Shown: positions 58,218 through 64,000 of the stretch, one piece after another
Layout of the letters: every line of letters starts with the position of its first letter
How positions within the stretch are numbered: position 1 is the first letter of the stretch
DNA from: Lucifuga dentata
Taxonomy: Eukaryota; Chordata; Actinopteri; Ophidiiformes; Bythitidae
Direction: 5' to 3'
DNA: 64,000 bases
NCBI GenBank assembly: GCA_014773175.1
Contig: VXCM01000418.1
Coordinates: forward strand, 1-64,000
Notes under the pieces: model-generated
What the model was told of the DNA's origin: nothing
The model's input: only the letters and a program-made list of their open reading frames with translations
Databases searched by the model: none
Position numbers and translations under genes: made by a program

Positions 58218-58350
58218 TTGTATGAAAACTCAGTCAGGTCAACTGGATTCAAGTTTTTTTTTAAATTCTGAAACGTTTCACCATCCATCCAAATGGCTTG
58301 GATGGATGGTGAAACGTTTCAGAATTAAAGAATTGAGTTTTCATACAACC
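58218..58350. repeat. Snap-back repeat with perfect 27-bp arms
   Basis: Arms 58,264-58,290 (aattctgaaacgtttcacca, tccatcc) and 58,300-58,326 are exact inverse copies around the 9-nt loop aaatggctt. A second inverted pair, gtatgaaaactca / tgagttttcatac (about 58,219-58,231 and 58,336-58,348), frames them. It lies about 0.3 kb upstream of the first coding exon. The gaaacgtttca…atccaaatggctt wording is familiar to me from a teleost foldback repeat. Confidence 0.75.
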
Positions 58351-58655
58351 TATCTACCGCCTGGATGACTGAGAATCTTCATCAAAATACTCAGAAACTT
58401 CTAATGTTTCACATTTGCTACAACAGAGAGAAAAAATGCACTAGTTTCATCGCTTTACATTTATTAGAAAATGCTTGTATTTTATAAACTTGTCTTTAGA
58501 TATGTGTTATATTGCACTGCGTTCTGGGTAATACAAACATGACAAACCACAGCTTTTTCCTAATATCTGGAGGTATGATACTGCAAATGTGTCTTAATGC
58601 TGTTATCTGTTTTTTATGATGAAAACCTCTGATGGCGGCGCTCCTTCCTCTTCAG

Positions 58656-58697
58656 ACATGTTTGATGCCTGGATCATGCTGTTTCTACTCTTGCCAG
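58656..58697 (+). CDS. Exon 1 (coding): signal peptide
   Basis: The acceptor ctccttcctcttcag precedes AC-ATG, so at least one upstream non-coding exon is expected. Coding begins at 58,658 and reads MFDAWIMLFLLLP plus the first base of a Gly codon. The donor is gtaaag (phase 1). The 13 residues with the next few (GASS) form a hydrophobic signal peptide, probably cleaved before FMIYN. Confidence 0.8.
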
Positions 58698-61253
58698 GTA
58701 AAGTTAAAGCTTCTGATTTACATTTCGGCATCACTGCTGCTGGCTTAAACATATTAAGATAGTAAAATATAACGTCACGTCACCTGCAGGGGCGAGTAGT
58801 TTCATGATCTACAACACGCAGCGCAGCCTGTGCCTGGAAGACGCCGCGGGGACGGCCGTCGTCCTGCTGAAGAAGTGTGATCTGGACTCAGAGTCTCAGC
58901 AGTGGGTGTGGAAAAACCGCAAGATGCTGATGTGTGTTGCTTCATCCAGATATTTGTCAGCCCAGAACACAAAGCCCATCCGCACGCAGCCATGCCCGGG
59001 GTCAGAGGTCAACGCTGCAGGGCTGGAGTGGGACTGTGACAGGGACCGACTGATCAGCAAGAACACGTCGCTGCTGCTGTGCGTCTCTGGAGGACACGTG
59101 ACTCTGAGTCAGGACAGACAGGGGTCCAGATGGAGATCGCTGGACGAGGGAGACATCTGCCAGGAAAAACTCCGTGAGTTCTTCTGATGACACAGCAAAG
59201 ATTAAGTTCTGCTTTATAAATATGTGGAAAATACTCATGGAATTAGGTCATCTGAGCCTATTTTCCATATTGTTAATTAAGAAAAAGATACTCAGACTTT
59301 TTATTATCAAACACACGTTTCCATCTGATTCAACCTTCATCAGCTCTACAGAAGATACATACAGATTAAGAGTTAGTGATATATCCTTAAAATAACATCG
59401 TACTGTAAGTAAAATAACTTCAGTGAAAATGAATCAGTGTAAAAGTAGAAAGAGTGTTTCCCTTCAGTAAAAAATAACTGAATAATAATAACTCAGATAA
59501 CGTGAGCTGCTCGTCTTCAGTCGTATATAAAACCTAAATAGCATCAGGAAATAAAGTCAAGATTTAAAGTCACATAAACAACAAAACGAGTGAAACCATC
59601 AACAAAAAATATAAACATGATAAAAAAAAAATACTATAACTTTAAAATGACATGACTTTGATTTTTTTTTAGAAACAAAATGGATGACAATCAAAGGAGT
59701 TCCAATGTATGAAACATTAACACACACACACATACACACACACAGGCTGAGTGTGGCTAAAATACCTCAGCTAAAGTGAGCGTAGCAGCTAAGCTAACAC
59801 TGTTCATTCGAAAATAATTCCTGTCAGGATGTTGCTTTGTAAAAGTCTCTTAAAGCTTCTTTTTCCATGTTTGGACTCATTTTATATCTGTAGTGAGACA
59901 AAAAGTCACCGCTAAGCTAATTTCACTGTACTGTTAGCTTGTTCTGTCACAGGAAGTACAGCTAGCTAACGCTCCAGCTATACTTTGCTGAGTCAGCATC
60001 ACTTCCTGTTTGTTTTGTGTCTCAGATCATCTGATTGGCTCTCCTCCTCATGTGNCAGCATCACTTCCTGTTTGTTTTGTGTCTCAGATCATCTGATTGG
60101 CTCTCCTCCTCATGTGACTTTCTTGGTATCACCAGGTGTTTCTGCTTCAGATGGAGAAACTAATTTGTTGTGTTTCCACCTTTAGCTGTTAGCCTTTAGC
60201 TTGTAGCTGAGGTATATCAAACAAGAGGAAATAATTCATCAGACCCTGACCCTGCTTTCAGACATGACTGTTTAGTTTCTTCTTCTTGCGTGTTATGAAA
60301 ATGCATCAACATGTCAATTTCATCAGTATCATAATTTGTCAATTTTTATCATACCAGAAAAAGTGAAAGAGTGATATGATATGAATAAAGTGTCTTTCAG
60401 TTTTAGCTGGTTTTGATGGATTCAGACGGAGCGCGTTAAGCGTCCTCAGGCTTCAGTTAGCAATTTGACAAACGGTGTCTGATGTTAAACTGATTCAGCC
60501 TGTATTTAGGTTAGGGAGCCCCCAGAGGACGCTCACATGCATTATATCAACAACAAAGTTGATGCTGCTGCACAAGCCTAGAAGCAAAAAAAAAAAAAAA
60601 AAAAANAAAAAAAAAAAAAAAAAAACAGACCTTAAAGGACCATACCACCCATTTTTCATGTTTGAGCCTAATATGTTAAATTTTTATACATGTAACGTTA
60701 CTGACAATCATTTCCCAAAAGACAAAACTGTATTTCAGCTTTTCTGATATTTTGCAGAATATCTTAATTTTTCAAAATCAAATATTCAAGTGAAATACCC
60801 ACCTTAAAAATCAATGTTTCACCTGCTAATAGTTACGCAGCCTTATGAAGTCACGGTCGTTTAAATTTTTCATTAAATGCAGGTCTTCTTTTGGGACTAT
60901 ATTCCGTGGTGGAGACATACATTCACTCCATGCTTTTTATTGTGCTTAAACACTAAAATTACGAAACTTTGAAAAAAAGAAACCTGAATACACTGTTCGT
61001 GATGATGGATTACCTATCCCAAGAACATTTCAAGTATCAACAAGTTGATTTTAATAGTGTACCAGAATAAACTGAAACCAATGGTGGTCTGGAAGGTAGG
61101 AAAAACATTTTTAATTCACTGTTCCAGTAGTATGCTTTGGGAAATGATTGTCAGTAACCTTACGTGTATGAAAATTGAATATATTAGGCTCAAACATGCA
61201 AAATGGCCAGTATGGTCCTTTAACCCTGGGAAATGTTAAATGTTTTATTTGTG

Positions 61254-61291
<38 letters not shown>

Positions 61292-63176
61292 TGTGTGTGT
61301 GTATGTGTTTGTTTGTTCCAGGATCCAGAAGAGCATCTGGTGATTCATATGAAATTGATGCTGAAGATGAGATGATGAAGAAGATGGCCGCCATGACGGA
61401 GGAACAGAGACAGTTCTTCTACTGGTACTATCGCACCGAGGACCGTAAGTACAGAAAAACACGTCAACAACATGATAATCTACCTCAACAAAACACATCA
61501 ACACCAGAGGAAAAAAATCATAAGAACTCTGTGTTGTTTAATCCAAATAGTCTAAAGATGAATGAGGACTTTTGCTGCGAATCGTACTCAGAACTCAGAA
61601 AAACCTGACCTCCGACATGGAACTTTAATGGAACAAGTCAGAATTCCCAGTCGGAAAGTTATCAACAACAAAAAGGCAGTAGTCGTTAAAACTTGATTTT
61701 ACTTGTCACACGCTTTTCTTTGATAATCCTGCAGAAATAATTCCTGTAGATGTTTATAACTTTCATAGACTTGCCATGCAAATATAAACTCACTCCATGT
61801 TTTTCTGGGAAAAAGCACTGGAACCAATTAGATCTCAGAACTCGGGACAATCAAGTTGGAACTTTCTGTGTTCTGAGTATAATGAAGTCAGAGAGGCCAG
61901 ACTGAGATGGTTTGGACATGTACAGAGGAGGGATAGTGAACATATCGGTAGAAGGATGCTGAGGTTGGAACTGCCAGGCAGGAGGCCTAGAGGAAGACCA
62001 AAGAGGAGATTTATGGATGTAGTGAAAGAGGACATGAAGTTAGTTGGTGTGAGAGAAGAGGAGGCAGAGGATAGGGTTAGATGGAGGCAGATGATTCGCT
62101 GTGGTGACCTCTGAAGGGAAAGCCGAAAGGAAAAGAAGAAGATACTCAAAATAAACACACATAAAATACTGATAAAAACACAAAAAACTCAAATAAATTA
62201 CCATGTGTAGGTTTGTAATAACTTTTATTATAAATGTTCTGTCGTTGAGGCTCGTCATCAACAATCATGCATGTTTCATTCTCACTTTGACTTCAACATG
62301 TTTTCATACTTGCTGCAGTAACATATTTGGCCACTAGGTGGTGAAACAACCTAAAGACACAAAGTTTTAAAATTGTTGTCGACAAAATGTGAAATGTTTT
62401 GTTCTGTCTGGTAAAAGAAGTTACCATGCAGCTTTTTAGGTGACAAAGACAGATTTAGTGATGAGTAAAATGGTAAAATGACTTTCAGAACCAAATCCTC
62501 AATGAGCAGGAACAACTGCAGTGTAAACAGGTGTAGATTCAGATTTGGATTTAGGTTTCAGCTGAGCTGAATTATCGCTGTCAATATTTCAATATTTTTA
62601 TTGAGTAAGATTTGTTTTAGGTTGGACGTTTGTTAGATCTTTGGTACAGTATTAAATCCATTAATTGTTGTGGTTCAGGAGAGTCATTATATATATATAG
62701 ATATATATATCTATATATATATCTATATATATATCTATAGATATATCTATAGATATATATATATGCTTTGCAACTGGAATACAAGCAGGTACAAACAGTT
62801 ACAACAATTATTTAACAATAATTAAATAATTTATGATTTGTTCAAACATACATGATGTGAACATGAAGAATCTGTAGTTTGATATGATCTGTCTGATGAA
62901 AGATTCAGAAAGTTTCTCCTCATTTTTAATCTGTGGGATTTAACAGTTATTTTAGCTTACTTTAGTTTATTTTAAACAGCTATCGTATGTAAATTTTAAA
63001 TATTCATCTTTGTCTCAGACTTTCAATAATAATTTAAAATGCAAACTGTTTAAAATGAAAAATAGGCTGGTTTTGGTAAAAGCATTTTGAATAAAGAAAA
63101 TGTTTTGCAGAAACTGCTTGAGTGTGTAACTGTGTGAATGTGCATGTGTGTGTGTGACATAACAGAGACTCAGAGC

Positions 63177-63251
<75 letters not shown>

Positions 63252-64000
63252 TCCAACTAAAATGTTCCTACCCGTGTTGAAATCAAACCTTCACCCTTCA
63301 GCGCTTTTTAACATCTCTGCAGGTTCAGCAGATGAAAATTAGCTTTCTGAACTAAATGTGGCTCATTTACATTTTTCTGTTCTTATGTTGATCAATGAGC
63401 CTGACAAATAAAATAATAAATCAATAAATGAAATGAGTGTATGAATGAGTCTAAATGTGACTTTGATCACACGGCGTGTGTGTTTAACAGAGCGTTGTGT
63501 TCGTCCTGTTAGCGAGCGTGTGGAACTTCGTCCTGCTGCCTCTGGCCTTCGTTTGCCTGCTTGTTGGCTTCCTGCTGTTGGGAATGGGCTGCATGGCCAA
63601 CAGGTATGACGCCGCCAGTCATCATCAAACACCATCTCTGCTCTGACCTCATCACAACATGACTGGTTTTAATAGTTGCTAATGTTAAGTGTTGCTTTCC
63701 CACAGGAACAGAAAGAAGATCGCTAAGTATAAGGCAGCAGCCGCTCTGGCTCAGAAAGAGAAGAACGAGGAGCTGCGGCTCATTGTTTCAGAGCTCAGAG
63801 AGGAGAGGAGTAACGTGGCAACCAGCACGCCAGAACCAGCAGAGAGGCTGCTGCAGGAAGTCAAGGCCTTCCCGCCCAATGGCGAGGTGAGCGAGCTGAA
63901 AGCAGGAGACATCTTGGTAACATGGAAAAACGGAAACACGTCCAGCTTGTACCAGGAACCTGCAGCAGAGGAGGTGCTGCAGGAAGAAGAGGAGGCTGAT
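58656..64000 (+). CDS. Membrane protein: cysteine-rich R-type lectin domain fused to OST-beta (SLC51B)-like segment; partial
   Basis: Five exons (58,656-58,697 with ATG at 58,658; 58,790-59,173; 61,322-61,444; 63,513-63,603; 63,706 to the window edge) have GT-AG borders and join in frame into 311 residues without a stop. Residues 1-17 form a signal peptide. Residues 18-140 resemble the N-terminal cysteine-rich domain of mannose receptor and PLA2 receptor (FMIYN start, ESQQW, LEWDC, GSRW, GDIC end; Cys 28, 43, 62, 82, 96, 111, 137). Residues 168-187 (EEQRQFFYWYYRTED, PSVWN) match the OST-beta juxtamembrane motif. Residues 188-210 span the membrane, followed by NRNRKK and a coiled-coil-prone tail with LKAGDILVTWKNGN, like the OST-beta C-terminal region. 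OST-beta normally partners OST-alpha in basolateral bile-acid and steroid export; whether this protein does so is inference. The 3' end lies outside the window. Confidence 0.85.
58790..59173 (+). CDS. Exon 2: cysteine-rich R-type lectin domain
   Basis: 384 bp, acceptor cacctgcag, donor gtgagt, phase 1 at both ends, so the domain is a self-contained exon that could be shuffled. It encodes residues 14-141. QxW-like words (QQW at 50-52; LEW at 92-94; SRW at 126-128) mark the three beta-trefoil lobes. N105-T-S is an N-glycosylation sequon. It has seven cysteines; in the mannose receptor domain six are usual, so Cys111 would be unpaired or involved elsewhere. Ligand binding (sulfated sugars in mannose receptor) is not predictable from what is visible. 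Confidence 0.85.
59762..60215. mobile_element. MITE with ATACCTCAGCTA ends (intron 2)
   Basis: The left end atacctcagctaaagtgag and right end (complemented) atacctcagctacaagctaa are inverted repeats of about 20 bp. It matches the older copy at 2,140-2,600. No transposase. The target duplication is not clear, so the superfamily is open. The artificial 61-bp duplication at N 60,055 lies inside. Confidence 0.6.
59994..60116. other. Assembly join: 61-bp exact duplication around N
   Basis: The 61 bases before N at 60,055 recur exactly after it. The related copy at 2,418-2,475 has this stretch once. Confidence 0.9.
60583..60625. repeat. Poly-A tract with N at 60,606
   Basis: 43 positions of A interrupted only by an N, directly before the TTAA of the next MITE. 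The length is unreliable. Confidence 0.85.
60636..61219. mobile_element. TTAA foldback MITE, copy F (intron 2)
   Basis: The left AGGACCATACCACCCATTTT and right (complemented) AGGACCATACTGGCCATTTT are bordered by intact TTAA on both sides (60,632-60,635; 61,220-61,223). It ends about 100 bp before exon 3 of the lectin/OST-beta-like gene. Confidence 0.75.
61246..61301. repeat. (GT)n microsatellite before exon 3
   Basis: A GT-rich run ending about 20 bp before the exon 3 acceptor. It lies where the polypyrimidine tract should be, so length variation could affect splicing. Confidence 0.85.
61322..61444 (+). CDS. Exon 3: acidic linker and OST-beta juxtamembrane motif
   Basis: 123 bp, acceptor gtttgttccag after a long (GT)n tract, donor gtaagt, phase 1 at both ends. 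It encodes RSRRASGDSYEIDAEDEMMK and onward to EEQRQFFYWYYRTED. The FFYWYYRTED stretch corresponds to the LWFFRVED motif before the membrane span of mammalian OST-beta (from memory). The acidic EIDAEDE run is also expected on the extracellular side. Confidence 0.85.
61885..62143 (+). mobile_element. 5'-truncated RTE-like LINE fragment (intron 3)
   Basis: From aagtcagagaggccagact to the (AAG)n tail, this segment matches 12,011-12,268 with one difference seen by eye (gacctctgaag against gacccctgaag). The frame reads LRWFGHVQRRDSEHIGRRML and MIRCGD to a stop at 62,112. No target duplication could be made out. The near identity to the first copy points to recent insertion or a conserved master. 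Confidence 0.8.
62693..62764. repeat. ATATAGAT microsatellite (intron 3)
   Basis: Alternating (TA)n with regular TAGATA/TATCTA interruptions, largely self-complementary. Confidence 0.85.
63181..63247. repeat. (CT)n(CA)n microsatellite (intron 3)
   Basis: About 20 CT units followed directly by about 14 CA units. Confidence 0.9.
63513..63603 (+). CDS. Exon 4: transmembrane span
   Basis: 91 bp. It encodes PSVWNFVLLPLAFVCLLVGF and LLLGMGCMANR. The acceptor at 63,512 (gttcgtcctgttag) gives the correct frame. A stronger-looking CAG 22 bp upstream (63,490) would shift the frame and destroy the membrane span. The donor is gtatga, phase 2. The PSVWN start parallels ASPWN of human OST-beta. Confidence 0.8.
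63706..64000 (+). CDS. Exon 5 (open at window edge): cytoplasmic tail
   Basis: The acceptor is gttgctttcccacag. It encodes NRKKIAKYKAAAALAQKEKN then EELRLIVSELREERS, a highly charged, helix-forming stretch, then a P/E-rich part and LKAGDILVTWKNGNTSSLYQ. The frame is open to the last base, ending in an E-rich run, so the true end is unknown. The KxGD(I/V)L word resembles the C-terminal LKERDVLSVFLPD of human OST-beta (from memory). Confidence 0.8.

Noticed and set aside
57863..58368. Frames through the CT/GA tract near 58,000
   Set aside because: They cross an artificial 57-bp duplication and translate a microsatellite.
58802..59238. Minus-strand frames opposite exon 2
   Set aside because: They are shadows of the lectin exon, whose plus-strand frame has domain motifs and splice sites.
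61240..61608. Long plus-strand frame running through exon 3 into intron 3
   Set aside because: The consensus donor gtaagt at 61,445 and the in-frame membrane-span exon at 63,513 make intron read-through unlikely as the main product.
63491..63512. Exon 4 starting at 63,491
   Set aside because: That acceptor puts the membrane span out of frame; the acceptor at 63,512 restores both frame and the PSVWN motif.

Overview
The window looks like teleost fish nuclear DNA. It carries several Tc1-like transposon families, a Rex3-type and another RTE-type LINE, short hAT, PIF/Harbinger and TTAA-target elements, many CA/GA microsatellites and minisatellites, and one intron-containing vertebrate-type gene. 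There is no sign of bacterial or viral gene organisation. The species cannot be fixed from sequence alone.

Positions 1-58,600 hold no protein-coding gene that I can support. They are a gene-poor, repeat-dense region. From left to right: broken retroelement coding DNA, one part of it expanded into a minisatellite (144-1,871); a TAGGGATGAG-ended element (4,202-5,500); a hAT-type MITE with a perfect 8-bp target duplication (5,662-6,356); a 40-bp minisatellite (6,971-7,250) that recurs at 46,602-47,190; a Harbinger-like MITE (8,526-9,229); a Tc1-like relic on the minus strand with an internal minisatellite (10,295-11,640); a 5'-truncated RTE LINE with a 16-bp target duplication (11,793-12,268); a Rex3-like LINE on the minus strand (18,455-19,145); a 17-bp minisatellite between direct repeats (21,068-22,168); a dead Tc1-like transposon (23,401-24,618); three long copies of an unclassified DNA-element family (27,541, 33,043 and 45,052); a piggyBac-like MITE with a perfect hairpin (40,037-40,724); a second Tc1-like copy with the same internal minisatellite (48,333-50,165); a LINE 3' end with a (TCTTA)n tail (51,325-51,945); and a second Harbinger-like MITE (53,079-53,897). 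A TTAA-flanked foldback MITE family has six members across the window (12,712; 26,204; 29,953; 36,092; 39,212; 60,636).

The one convincing gene lies on the plus strand from 58,656 to the right edge and is cut off there. Five exons join in frame into at least 311 residues: signal peptide, a cysteine-rich R-type (ricin-B-like) lectin domain like the N-terminal domain of the mannose receptor/PLA2 receptor family, a short linker, then a segment resembling the organic solute transporter beta subunit (SLC51B/OST-beta), with its juxtamembrane motif, single membrane span, basic stop-transfer and cytoplasmic tail. I do not know of a described protein with this architecture, and it is the most interesting item here. 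Its introns contain two MITEs and a young LINE fragment.

Thirteen single N bases mark assembly joins. Seven of them separate exact 55-67 bp duplications, which are almost certainly unmerged contig overlaps and should not be read as biology.
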